DNA of 64,000 nt, from positions 310,001 to 374,000 of the forward strand of contig NC_089823.1 in assembly GCF_035046505.1 (NCBI RefSeq). Direction: 5' to 3'. This DNA comes from Tiliqua scincoides (taxonomy: Eukaryota > Chordata > Lepidosauria > Squamata > Scincidae). Under the pieces are notes generated by a model. The model did no database searches, had not been told where the DNA came from, and saw only the letters and a list, made by a program, of their open reading frames with translations. This document shows, one piece after another, positions 21,735 to 33,200 of this stretch (position 1 is the first letter of the stretch; each line of letters starts with the position of its first letter). The position numbers were made by a program, and so were the translations under genes.

Positions 21735-24700
21735 GGGGAGAGGTGGTGGTTGTGGTGCACGATGTGGGCACTGGGGAACGTTGTGGTGCACGACACTTGT
21801 GGGCAAGTGTAGCCAGGAGGCCAAATTTAGGCTATTAGGTAGGAAGCTGAAAGCCAGGACCTCAAAGGTAGCGTTCTCTGAAGTGCTACCTGTTCCACGC
21901 GCAGGGTCAGCTAGGCAGGCGGAGATCAGGGGTCTCAATGCGTGGATGAGACGGTGGTGTAGGGAGGAGGGGTTTAGATTCGTTAGGCACTGGGGAACGT
22001 TTTGGGACAAGCGGGGCCTGTACAAGAGGGACAGGCTCCACTTGAATGGAACCAGACTGCTGGCGCATAACATTAAAAAGGTGGCAGAGCAGCTTTTAAA
22101 CTGATCCCTGGGGGAAGGCCGACAGGAGCTGAGGGGCATCCGGTTTGGGACTCCTCATCCCTATGGGATGAGGATGGGGTGGTTAGAGAACAACAAGACA
22201 AAGGCAGAGTAGGAGAAGAAATTGGGAAAGGTAGCATGATGGGATGTGATAGATGGTTTGGCACAGTGAGAGGATGCAGGGACAAAGGAGCAAATAGGCA
22301 GCCCACCCTGGGGCATTCCATGTACAAATGCTTTTATGCGAATGCCTGAAGTCTCCGAGCAAAGGTGGGAGAACTGGAATGTCTGGTGACAAGGGAAAAC
22401 ATTGACATAGCGGGCATAACGGAAATCTGGTGGAATGTGGAGAATCAGTGGGATACCACAATCCTGGGCTATAAATTCTACAGGAGGGACAGGGAGTGGT
22501 GCGTTTATTTATTTATTTATTTATTAGATTTGTATTCTGCCTTTCTCCTCGAAGGGCACCCAAGGCAGCTAACAATCAAGTTAAAATACAAGGCAACAGA
22601 TAAACATTAAAAATACAAAACACTTAAAAACAATTAAAACAAGATAAAATACATAGCAGCAGAGTAAAAGCACGGAGTAAAAGACATAATTTATAAATTT
22701 GTAAAGACAGCCCTTATAGTGCCTCAAAGGCTTTCCTGAATAAAAAAGTCTTCAGGCCCCGCCGGAATGTTAATAAGGAGGAAGCTGCTCTCAATTCAAA
22801 GGGGAGGGAGTTTCATAGTGCAGGTGCCACCACCGAAAAGGTCGTTTCTGGCCAGCATTCCCTTCACCACTCTCAATGACGGCACAACCAACAGGGCCCC
22901 TTCTGATGACCTTAGAGAACGGACCAGATTATACGGATGGAGGCTGTCTCTCAAATACGCTGGTCCCAAGCCATTTAGGGCTTTAAAGGTCATAACCAGC
23001 ACCTTGAATTCAGCCCAGAAACAGATGGGCAGCCAGTGCAGCCACCGGAGTAGCGGCGTGACAGTCAAACTGCCAACCCCCAGCAACTACCCGAGCCGCC
23101 GCATTCTGTACTAGTTGTAGCTTCCGGACCGTCTTCGGGGCAGCCCCATGTAGAGCATGTTACAATAATCTAATCTTGATGTCACTATGGCATGGACCAC
23201 CGTGGCCAGATCCACCCGAGACAGGTACGGCCGCAGCTGGTGCACCAGCCAAAGCTGGGCAAAGGCACCCTTGGCCACAGTCGACACCTGGACATCCAGG
23301 AGGAGCTGTGAGTCTAGGAGAACCTGCTCTTTCAGGGGGGAGTGCAACCCCATTCAGAGCAGGGCGATAGTCCAGCACCCAAATTGTGGATTTCTGCACC
23401 AGGAAGACCTCTGTCTTGTCCGGATTTAATCTCAGCTTGTTCACCCTCATCCAGATCCTAACTGTCTCCAGGCAACACTCCAGGACAGAGACAGCCACCC
23501 TGGAGTCAGGTGGAAAGGAGAGATAGAGTTGAGTGTCATCAGCATACTGATGGCACCCAACTCCAAATCCCTGGATGACCTCTCCCAGTGGTTTCATGTA
23601 GATGTTAAACAACATGGGGGAGAATATAGAACCCTGCAGCACCCCACACCTCAAGGGCCATGGTGCCAAACAGGAGTCCCCCAGTACCACCATCTGGGAT
23701 CTGTCAGCCAAGGACCAGAACTACTGCAAAACAGTGCCCCAGATCCCCACCTCAGCCAACCGTCCCAGAAGGACACGATGGCGTTGAAAGCTGCTGAGAG
23801 GTCCAAAAGGACTAGCAAGGATGCACTCCCTCCATCTAGCCCTTGGTGTAGGTCATCCACCAAGGCGACCAAGGCCATCTCCGCCCCGAAGCCAGATTGA
23901 AAGGGGTCCAGATAATCCACTTCATCCAGGATCCTCGAGCTGAGACGCCACCACCCGCTCGATCACTTTGTCCAGAAATGGGAGGTTTGAGACTGGCCGA
24001 TAATTACCCAACATAGAGGGGTCCAGAGAGGGCTTTTTCAAGAGGGGGCAAACCACTGCTTGCTTTAATGCCAGAGGCACCACCCCCTCCCTCAAAGATG
24101 AATTTACTACCCTCTCTGTCCACTCAGCCAGTCCCTCCTGGGCAGATCTAACCAGCCATGCTGGGCACGTATCCAGTGGGCAGGCGGATGGCCTCACACT
24201 CCAAAGGAGTCTGTCCACATCCTCAGGTTCTACAAGCTGAAAAGAATCCCACAAAACAGGATTGACAGGTGCCACGGGGACATCACTAGACATTGTCAAC
24301 ATGGAGTCCAAGTCGTGGTGAATCCGAGCAATTTTATCCGCAAAGTGCCTGGCAAAGGTGTTGTAGCAGACCTCCGTGTGGTCCTCCTGATTCACTGATG
24401 GGGTCCGCTATGTGCAGACACGATAGTGGCAGAGAAGGAGTGCTTCGCTGCCACTATTGCCACAGAGTAGGCCCTGTAGTGGGCCTTAGCCTGTCTGGTC
24501 AGATCTGTCACAGATCTGTCACATCTTCCTCCACCGTCGCTCAAGACACCTACCCTGCTGCTTCATCATTCAAAGCTCCTTGGTAAACCAAGGAGCCACT
24601 TTGACTGCTGGCTGGGCAGCGCCGCTCAGGAGCAATCTCATCCACAGCCCTGTGTCCAGAGATCGACCAGAGCCTCAGACGAGTCACTGGCCTTAGCAGC

Positions 24701-27700
24701 AGCAAAATCCGCCAGAGCCCGCAGGAAACCATTTGGATCCATCAGTCTATGGGGGCAAACTATACAATAACGTCCTCCGCCTCTGCATAGACAGGTGGCC
24801 GCAACAAGTCTAAACCTTACCAGGAAGTGATCTGTCCATGACAACGGAGTGATGTTGATCTCCTCCACATCCAGATCACCATCTCTTTGCCTAGACAAAA
24901 ACACCAGGTCTAGCATGTGTCCAGCCTCATGGGTTGGGGTAGAGATCTTTTGTGACAGGCCCATGGTTGCCAAGGCGGCCATGAAATCCTGAGCTGCGTC
25001 TACCTCTGGGGCCTCGGCGTGCACATTGAAGTCCCCCAACACCAATAGGCGGGGGCCTCCAATGCAACATCCGAGATCAACCCAGTCAGGGAAACTGTTG
25101 GGCAGCAAGGCGGGTGGTACACCAACAGAACCCCAATCCTGTCCCGCCCTTCCAACGAGACATACAGACACTCAAACCCAGTGAATTGCCGGACAGGGCT
25201 CCTGGCAAGGGAGATGGAATCCCGATACTCTATCACGACCCCCCCCCCCAGCTGCTGCACTACCCGGAAACCTGGAGGACAAAGCTGGGGAAGATTCACT
25301 CTCCCGCTTCATCCAACCAGGTCTCCGTAATACCAGCCAGATCAGCATCCTCACCCAGGATTAAATCCTGGATGAGACAAGTTTCATTGTTGACCTAATC
25401 CCAAAACCACCTCTCTTGTCCAATCCAGTACTGATAGCAGTGCACCACATCATTCCTTACCCCTCTCTCACAGAGGTGCAATCTCACCCACCTTCCAGCT
25501 CCCGTCTCTCACAGGGGCAGCCCTACTTCTCTCTTACTCCTGCATCAGGACTTGAATATAAGACAAGGGAGGAGGGGGCACCAACCCATAACATTCCCCG
25601 AAGGGTGCAGACCAGGCCAAGAACAGGGCAGTGTTGGACAGAAGTAATAGACTGCTAGCTGCGCCCACCATGATTCTTCAATCAGGCTGCTTGATCTGTT
25701 GGAGGTGGGGTGGCCATTTACGTTAAAGAAGGGATAGAATCCAGCAAAGTAGAGATTGAAGGCGGGTCCGACTCCACCGTAGAATCTCTGTGGGTTAAAT
25801 TACCAGGCCTGTGGAGCAATGCAATACTGGGGGCGTACTATCGTCCTCCAGACCAGAAATCGGGAGGGGACCTTGAAATGAGGAAACGGATCAGGGAGGT
25901 GACAAGGAGGGACAGGGTTGTAATCATGGGGGACTTCAATTATCCTCATATAGACTGGGTCAATTTGTGTTCCGGTCATGAAAAGGAGACTGGATTCCTT
26001 GACATACTAAATGATTGTGGCTTAGAGCAGCTAGTCATGGAGCCCACCAGAGGACAGGTGACTCTGGATTTAATATTGTGCGGTATGCAGGACCTGGTTA
26101 GAGATGTCAATGTTACGGAGCCATTGGGGAACAGTGATCATGCTGTGATCTGTTTCGATGTGCACGTTGGGGGAAGAATACTGGGCAAATCTCTCACAAA
26201 AACCCTTGACTTCTGACGGGCGAATTTCCCTCAAATCAGGAGACTGGTTAGAAGGAGGTTGAAAGGGAAGGTAAAAAGAGTCCAATCTCTCCAAAGTGCA
26301 TGGAGGCTGCTTAAAACAACAGTAATAGAGGCCCAACAGAGGTGTATACCATAAAGGAAGAAGGGCTCGGCTAAGTCCAGGAGGGTTCCTGCATGGCTAA
26401 CCAGCCAAGTTAGAGAGGACATAAAGGGTAAGGAAGCTTCCTTCCATCAATTGAAGTCTTGCCCCAATGAGGAGTATAAAAAGGAACCTAAACTGTGGCA
26501 AAAGAAATGTAAGAAGGTGATGCGGGAGGCCAAGAGAAACTATGAGGAAAACACGGCCAGCAACATTAAGGGGAATAATAAAAGCTTCTCCACATATGGT
26601 AGAAGCAGGAAACCCGCCATAGAAGCAGTTGGCCCTCTAGATGGTAAGGGAGGGAAAGGGGAGATAAAAGGAGAGAAATTAAATGAGTTCTTTGCATCTG
26701 TCTTCACGACAGAAGACCTCGGGCAGATACCGCTGCCCAAACGGCCCCTCCTGACAGAGGAATTAAGTCAGATAGAGGTTAAAAGAGAAGATATTTCAGA
26801 CCTCATTGATAAGTTAAAGATCAATAAGTCTTTGATGGCATCCACCCAAGAATTATTAAGGAATTGAAGAATGAAGTTGCTGATCTCTTGACTAAAATAT
26901 GCAACTTGTCCCTCAAAACGGCCACAGTGCCAGAAGATTGGAGGATAGCAAATGTCACACCTATCTTTAAAAAGGGAAAGAGGGGGGACCCAGGAAACTA
27001 TAGGCCGGTCAGCCTAACATCCATACTGGGTAAGATGGTGGAATACATCAAAGATAGCATCTCAAAACACATAGATGAACAGGCCTTGCTGAGGGAGAAT
27101 CGGCGTGGCTTCTGTAAGGGTAAATCTTGCCTTGCAAACCTTTTAGAATTCTTTGAAAAGGTCAACAGGCATGTGGATGCGGGAGAACCCGTGGACATTA
27201 TATATCTGGACTTTCAGAAGGTGTTCGACACGGTCCCTCACCAAAGGCTACTGAAAAAACTCCACAGTCAGGGAATTAGAGGGCAGGTCCTCTCATGGAT
27301 TGAGAACTGGTTGAAGGCCAGGAAACAGAGAGTGGGTGTCAATGGGCAATTTTCACAATGGAGAGAAGTGAAAAGTGGTGTGCCCCAAGGATCTGTCCTG
27401 GGACCGGTGCTTTTCAACCTCTTCATAAATGACCTGGAGACAGGGTTGAGCAGTGAGGTGGCCAAGTTTGCAGACGTCACCAAACTTTTCCGAGTGGTGA
27501 AGACCAGAAGTGATTGTGAGGAGCTCCAGAAGGATCTCTCCAGACTGGCAGAATGGGCAGCAAAATGGCAGACACGCTTTAATGTCAGTAAGTGTAAAGT
27601 CATGCACATTGGGGCAAAAAATCAAAACTTCACATATAGGCTGATGGGTTCTAAGCTGTCTGTGACAGATCAGGAGAGAGATCTTGGGGTGGTGGTGGAC

Positions 27701-28467
27701 AGGTCGATGAAAGTGTCAACCCAATGTGCAGCGGCAGTGAAGAAGGCCAATTCTGTGCTTGGGATCATTAGGAAGGGTATTGAGAACAAAAGGCTAATAT
27801 TATAATGCTGTTGTACAAATCTATGGTAAGGCCACACCTGGAGTATTGTGTCCAGTTCTGGGAGCCGCATCTCAAAAAAGACAGTGGAAATGGAAAAGGT
27901 GCAAAAGAGAGCGACTAAGATGATTATGGGGCAGGGGCACCTTCCTTATGAGAAAAGGCTACGGCGTCTGGGCCTCTTCAGCCTAGAAAAGAGATGCCTG
28001 AGGGGGGACATCATTGAGACATACAAAGTTATGCAGGGGGTGGACAGAGTGGATAGGGAGATGCTCTTGACACTCTCACACAACACCAGAACCAGGGGAC
28101 ATCCACTCAAATTGAGTGTTGGAAGAGTTAGAACAGACAAAAGATTTCTTTACTCAGCGTGTGGTTGGTCTGTGGAACTCCTTGCCACAGCATGTGGTGA
28201 TGGTGTCTAGCCTGGATGCATTTAAAAGGGGATTGGACAAGTTTCTGGAGGAAAAATCCATTATGGGGTACAAGCCATGATGTGTATGCGCAACCTCCTG
28301 ATTTTAGAAATGGGTTAAGTCAGAATGCCAGATGTAGGGGAGGGCACCAGGATGAGGTCTCTTGTTCCCTGGTGTGCTCCCTGGGGCATTTGGTGGGCCG
28401 CTGTGAGATACAGGAAGCTGGACTAGATGGGCCTATGGCCTGATCCAGTGGGGCTGTTCTTATGTAA
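21735..28467 (+). mobile_element. CR1 LINE (copy B) with ORF1 remnant, split by an L2-like LINE
   Basis: The left part (21735-22502) encodes the end of CR1 ORF1, an esterase-like segment (VAFSEVLPVPRAG, LNAWMRRWCREEGF, LHLNGTRLLAHN), then the start of ORF2 (VGELECLVTRENIDIAG). The right part (25696-28467) resumes ORF2 at the same point ([14 protein letters not shown]) and carries endonuclease and reverse transcriptase in pieces (26864-27805 is the longest, with [19 protein letters not shown] and [13 protein letters not shown]), ending in the GATCCAGTGGGGCTGTTCTT tail. ORF2 has several frame breaks and more differences than copies A and C, so this copy is older. It lies between TAF10 and TPP1. 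Confidence 0.88.
22503..25695 (-). mobile_element. L2-like LINE nested in CR1 copy B
   Basis: About 3.2 kb in the opposite orientation. The 3' end is an AAATAA repeat (complement at 22503-22527) preceded by AGGCAGAATACAAATC, a tail type typical of vertebrate L2. The reverse-transcriptase segment at 23160-23711 has LQGSIFSPMLFNIYMKPLGE and CHQYADDTQLYLSF followed by NKLRLNPDKTEVFLV. Further 5' are VVCPLLKKPSLDP and NYRPVSNLPF (24.0-24.4 kb) and endonuclease remnants with LGDFNVHAEAPE (about 25.0 kb). The frames are interrupted in several places. Clade assignment as L2 is by motif only. Confidence 0.8.
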
Positions 28468-28708
28468 AAGGGGATTGGACAGGTGTCTGGAAAATTCCAT
28501 TTCGGGTTACAAGCCATGATGCGTACGTGCAACCTCCTGATTTGAGAAATGGGCTATGTCAGAATGCCAGAAGCAAGGGAAGGCACCAGGATGAGGTCTT
28601 TTGTTATCTGGAGTGCTCCCTGGGGCATTTGGTGGGCCGCTGTGAGATACAGGAAGCTGGACTGGATGGGCCTATGGCCTGATCCAGTGGGGCTGTTCTT
28701 ATGTTCTT
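28468..28708 (+). mobile_element. CR1 3'-end fragment, second in a series
   Basis: A short CR1 3' end starting GGGGATTGGACAGGTGTCTG and ending GGGGCTGTTCTTATGTTCTTA. It follows copy B directly in the same orientation. Confidence 0.85.
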
Positions 28709-28734
28709 AACTACAATTCCCAGGAAGCCTTGCA

Positions 28735-28846
28735 GGTCTCTTGTTATCTGGTGTGCTCCCTGGGGCATTTGGTGGGCCGCTGTGAGATGCAGGAAGCTGG
28801 ACTAGATGGGCCTATGGCCTGATCCAGCGGGGCTGTTCTTATGTGA
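28735..28846 (+). mobile_element. CR1 3'-end fragment, third in a series
   Basis: A 110-bp piece of the CR1 tail (TCTTGTTATCTGGTGTGCTC to GCGGGGCTGTTCTTATGTGA). Only 26 bases separate it from the fragment before. Confidence 0.8.
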
Positions 28847-28973
28847 TGCAGGTGAGAAACACGACTAGAAAGAATCCCAGCCACAGCATCCTGCCCCATC
28901 CCCCAGAGCCCAGCCTGACAGCCATATACCAGAAGCAGGTGACTACTTTGTCCATACACCAGAAGCAGGTAAC

Positions 28974-28979
28974 TTTATT
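28974..28979 (-). promoter_or_regulatory. Likely poly(A) signal of TPP1
   Basis: AATAAA on the - strand, about 1.3 kb past the TPP1 stop codon, just before the cluster of CR1 tails. It is the first canonical signal found downstream on this strand; a proximal variant could also be used. Confidence 0.5.
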
Positions 28980-30274
28980 GTACTGCTGTTGCAACCCCCC
29001 CCCCCCCACTCTGTTCAACCTGAGATCTTCTCACGCATCAGCAATTAAGTTATGAAACAGAAAGTATTTCAGACTGTCCAGGTGAAAGCAGAAGCAAGCA
29101 ACTTAATATTTCACACCAAAGCATGCTGAGAGATGCACTAGGACAGACTCTGCTGGGGGGAGGGCAGGGAGAAAAAGAAAAGTCAGTCTGGGAAGCTGGA
29201 ACACAGACCCCTCAAATTCAATGCTGCTTTTTGACCACCTTTGGTAGGCGATGGCAACATTTCACTTTGTACCTGCTGCCCTGCATTCTTCAGTACAAGA
29301 ACGGGGGGGGGGGGAGACAGGGGGGGAGAGATCGACACAAAACCCAAGGCTGGGAGTACTGCAGCCTCAGGCCCACTGCTGCTGTCCTTAGGTGCTGAAT
29401 GTGAGGGCAGGATTTCTGCACCTGGAGGTGGGACCGGAGTAGGGGACACTCCTGTCACAGGGAGGAGAGGCTGGGCTGGACTGCACTCTGCAACCCCTCC
29501 TTTCGGTGGGGATTAGAAATGCACGGGGGGGGGACACCCCCCAAACACAAAACGGAAGGCTCCTGGGAGTAGCAATGGAGAGGCTGCCATCACCCTCCCC
29601 CCTTCTGGAAGGGAAGGAGAATGTGCTCTCACCTGTGCACGCTCTGCTCTTCCCTGAGATCCTGGTGCAGAACTTGCAGCCCCTCTTGCCCCAGCACCTG
29701 GTCCACTGCCTGTACAGCTGGGGGGCTCTGTCCGTGCAGAGCCAGAAGTGGCCAGTCTAGACCCCCTTCAGCAAAAGCCCTGCACTCCAGGCAGCAGTTG
29801 GGATAGGGAGAGTCAGACTGAGGAGAGGCCTCCTGGTTCCGCAGAGCACTGAAGGCAGAGACCCTCCCCCAGCCGAAGGAAAGCCCAGCCAGGAACGGCC
29901 AAGACTGCGAAGAGGGGGAGGAAACTGAGGCCCAGCAGCTGCTTTGCATGGCAGGCAGTGCTGCTGCTGGATTTTGCAGAGATTGTTCTTGGGGGAGGGT
30001 TGCTCTGTTCTGCCCCTGCCGCCAGGCCCCCCCTTTTCCCTAGCACTTTTTCTCTGGGGAGGAAGGCACAAGAATGGTTGTTCCTTGGGCTTGGGTAGAG
30101 CCTAGCTGCCCCCCTACTACAAATACATGGAAGTGCCATACACACCCAGAGACCCTCCCAGCACAAAGCTTGCCCCACCAAGGGGCACACACACCGCCCT
30201 TCACCCTCACAGAGTCCAACAGGTGGGCTACGCACACAGACTGCCCGGTGCTGAGGCCCCAGCCACCCACAGGA
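28980..30274 (-). other. Likely TPP1 3' UTR
   Basis: About 1.3 kb between the TPP1 stop codon and the AATAAA on the - strand. It has poly-C and poly-G tracts (near 28999 and 29304) and no open frame with family motifs. Confidence 0.45.
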
Positions 30275-33200
30275 TTACTGGACCAGCAGGGCACGCAGCA
30301 GCTCTGGGAAGTTGGGTGTCCCCCACCCTGTGACCGGATCCCAGGAAGGAGCAGCACAGAAGCCCTGGCCCTGCACAGTGGCGTCCAGGCACGAGAGCTG
30401 GCATCCTTCGGTCACCTGGAAGGCAAGAAAAGCAGGGCAGTGAACCAGGGCCAGCCCTCCCCTCTCCAGCAGAGCCTAGCCGCCTCCTCCCCAGCAGAGC
30501 GGAGGCCCTGGAGAAGCAGTGACCCAGACAGACAACCACGGGCAGTCCAAGGCCAAGTGCCATGCGGCAGCCTAGTCCCACCCCGACAGGCCCAGCCCCA
30601 CTCCTGGCAGCACTCACGTCGTAGAGGGCAGGGCTGCTGCCTTGTGCCTGGAGCTGGTAGAGAGCAGGGTTCAGGAACCCTAACGGTGCGAGTCCTTGCT
30701 GAAGGCGCCTGTCGTTGATCAGAGCCACGATGCCACCCAACACAGGAGTAGAGGCCTAGTGTAGGGAGGACAGTGGCGTGAGCTGGAGCCAAGCCCTCCC
30801 CAGCAGCTGCTGCCATCGCTGAGGCAGAGCCAGGACGGGTTCTCACCGAAGTGCCAGACACCCAAGGCACGGGGATGCGGTTGATCACCACCCAGTAGTT
30901 GTCAGACAGCGCAGCCAAGTCGGGGTAGGCTCTGCCACTGTGGTTGTAGTAGGACGAAGGAGGCAGCTTGGACGCCGTGCTCAGGAACCTCCTCACTGCA
31001 CTCACCTGCAGCCGGAGGGAGTGGAAGGAGAGGGGGTGAGGCAGGGGGCCTCTGGGCACAGCACACGCTCTGGGATTCCTGGAGGTGAAGCCTTGCCTGT
31101 GAGACCTGACCCCAGCCCGTCCTTCACGAGATCCCACCACAGCCGCCACCCAGGCACTGGGAGCCACAGGCAAGCCATGACCAGCTGGCATGGGGCGAAA
31201 GGGGGTCACGGCAGGGCTGCAGACTTACTTGGTAACTGGGCATGGGGAAGACATTGCTGAAACCTCCACCACTGATATAGTCTGTAACCTCGGCGCTCAC
31301 CAGGAAGGGATGCCGGAAGGACGTTCCACCCACGGTGGTCACATACGGGCTGTGAGCACAAGATTCAGAAGCACCATGATTCTGGTCCCAGGGCCCCAGC
31401 AGGAGGCTGCCATGTTCCCCAACCACCCAGGTGACTCCAAAAAGACACCTGGTGCTCTCGGCAGCCAGTGCAAAGCTCTGCAGCAGCACCAGAAGCTGCT
31501 GCAAGCGGAGGCTCCTCACACGATGCCTTGTGGGCTAACCAGCACCACGGTGAAGGAGAGTGCAAAGGTGGCCGAACCAGCGCTGCCAGCGAGCACCGCT
31601 CTCAGTGGTTCCAGGACAGCCTGGAGCGAGGTGAGAGCAGAGGACTGTCCTGGCTCCAGCCCACTCCACACTCTTATAACTGACCTAACAAAAGGACACA
31701 GGGCGGCCCTATAAAATCTGGGGATGACACCAACCCAGGACGGGGGGGGGGGTATAGTTAACACTCTGAATGGTCAAATTGGGATTCCAAACTATGCAAC
31801 AGGCTCCATCGCTGGATGCAAAATGACGAGACAAAGTCCAACAGAGACACAAGTAAAGTTCTGCAAACAGGACCAGAAGATCCAAAGGAAGGGCGGGATG
31901 GGAAACCTGGGCTTGGCAGCACATACGAAGAAGCCTCGGTGGGATGGCTGAGCGGCAGCCTGCACAGCAACCCTCGGTGCTCACGCTGGGCTGCATCAGT
32001 CAGGGCCTCCGCCAGCTAGCTCCACTTGGAACACCGCGTCCAGCTCTGGGCACCATATTTTAAGGACAAGGCTGAAGCAGGTTCCAAAAAGGACAATACG
32101 GTGAGGGGCCTGTAAGCCAAATCCTACCAGGGACGGATAAGAGGACGTGCAGTGAAACCCAGAGAAGACTCAAGGAGGACACGAGGGGGCACCTGTTTCT
32201 GGTGGGTTAGGACTGCACAGAGCAGGGAGCTGGACTGCAGCAGGGGCCTCCAAACCCCGGCCCAGCATGCGAGACAAGCCGTCTGGGCGTGGCACTTTCT
32301 GTTCCGCACTGCAGCCGCCTTTCTGCTCTCCTGATCGTCCCGCAGATGCTGGGCAACAGCTTCCAATGCCTGTTGCCCTAGACACCTCTGTGCCCCTATT
32401 TCTGCCAAGCATGAAACAGTGGGGACGACGAGGTGAGCAGAAATGTGGCTATGGCGCGGAACAGCGGGCCACGGTTTGGAGACTGCTGAACTAGATGCCC
32501 TCCAAGGTCCCTTCCAACCCTGATGTTCCGTGCTCTTTGCTTGCAAGGCGGGCACGACCTCTCTGAACAGGGAGATGATCAGGAGTTTCCTCCTTCTCCA
32601 CTTCAGGGCAAACACCCGTTCGGGGGGGTTGTGGTGGTGGTGTATTCAGTGCACTATTCAATATCTGCTGCATGAGAAACCATCGCCCTGAAAAGCTCAG
32701 TATTTAGGACCTCACGCTTTCGGAGAGGACTGGAGGTGCTGTCAGGGCAATGTCTGAACAGGTGAAGACAGTGCTGCCTACGCTCATGGGCCGCGCTTCG
32801 TTGCCACACCCACCACGGCAGTGCCGGAGGACACACACGCTACGCTAGAGCCACTACTGCTCATTACCTGGAGGCTGGGAAGCTGGGTCGGAAGACATGC
32901 TCCCCCCCTGTGGCCTTCCTGCAACCGGCTCCAGAGTCACCTGCGCAGAACGAGAGCAGGAAAGTGTGGTCTGGTCACTTCAAGGCGAACTGCACTCCAC
33001 AGCAGCTTTTCGCCCTCAAAACACACCAGCTGCACCCTTCGGATGCATTTCATCCCGACCCGCTGCTGTCCTGCCTTTGCAGGCAGCCTCGTGCACTGTT
33101 ATTTTTCACTGCCCCTGTCCAGCCTCCACTGGGACCAGCCAGGGCCTGCTGGGCAGCTTGTGGCCCACACACCTGGCTCAGCCTGGGCCCTTGGCAGGAG

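Noticed and set aside
31730-32530. Possible missed TPP1 exon
   Set aside because: All 13 exons are accounted for with closed phases. The coding-like signal here is a decayed reverse-transcriptase tail.
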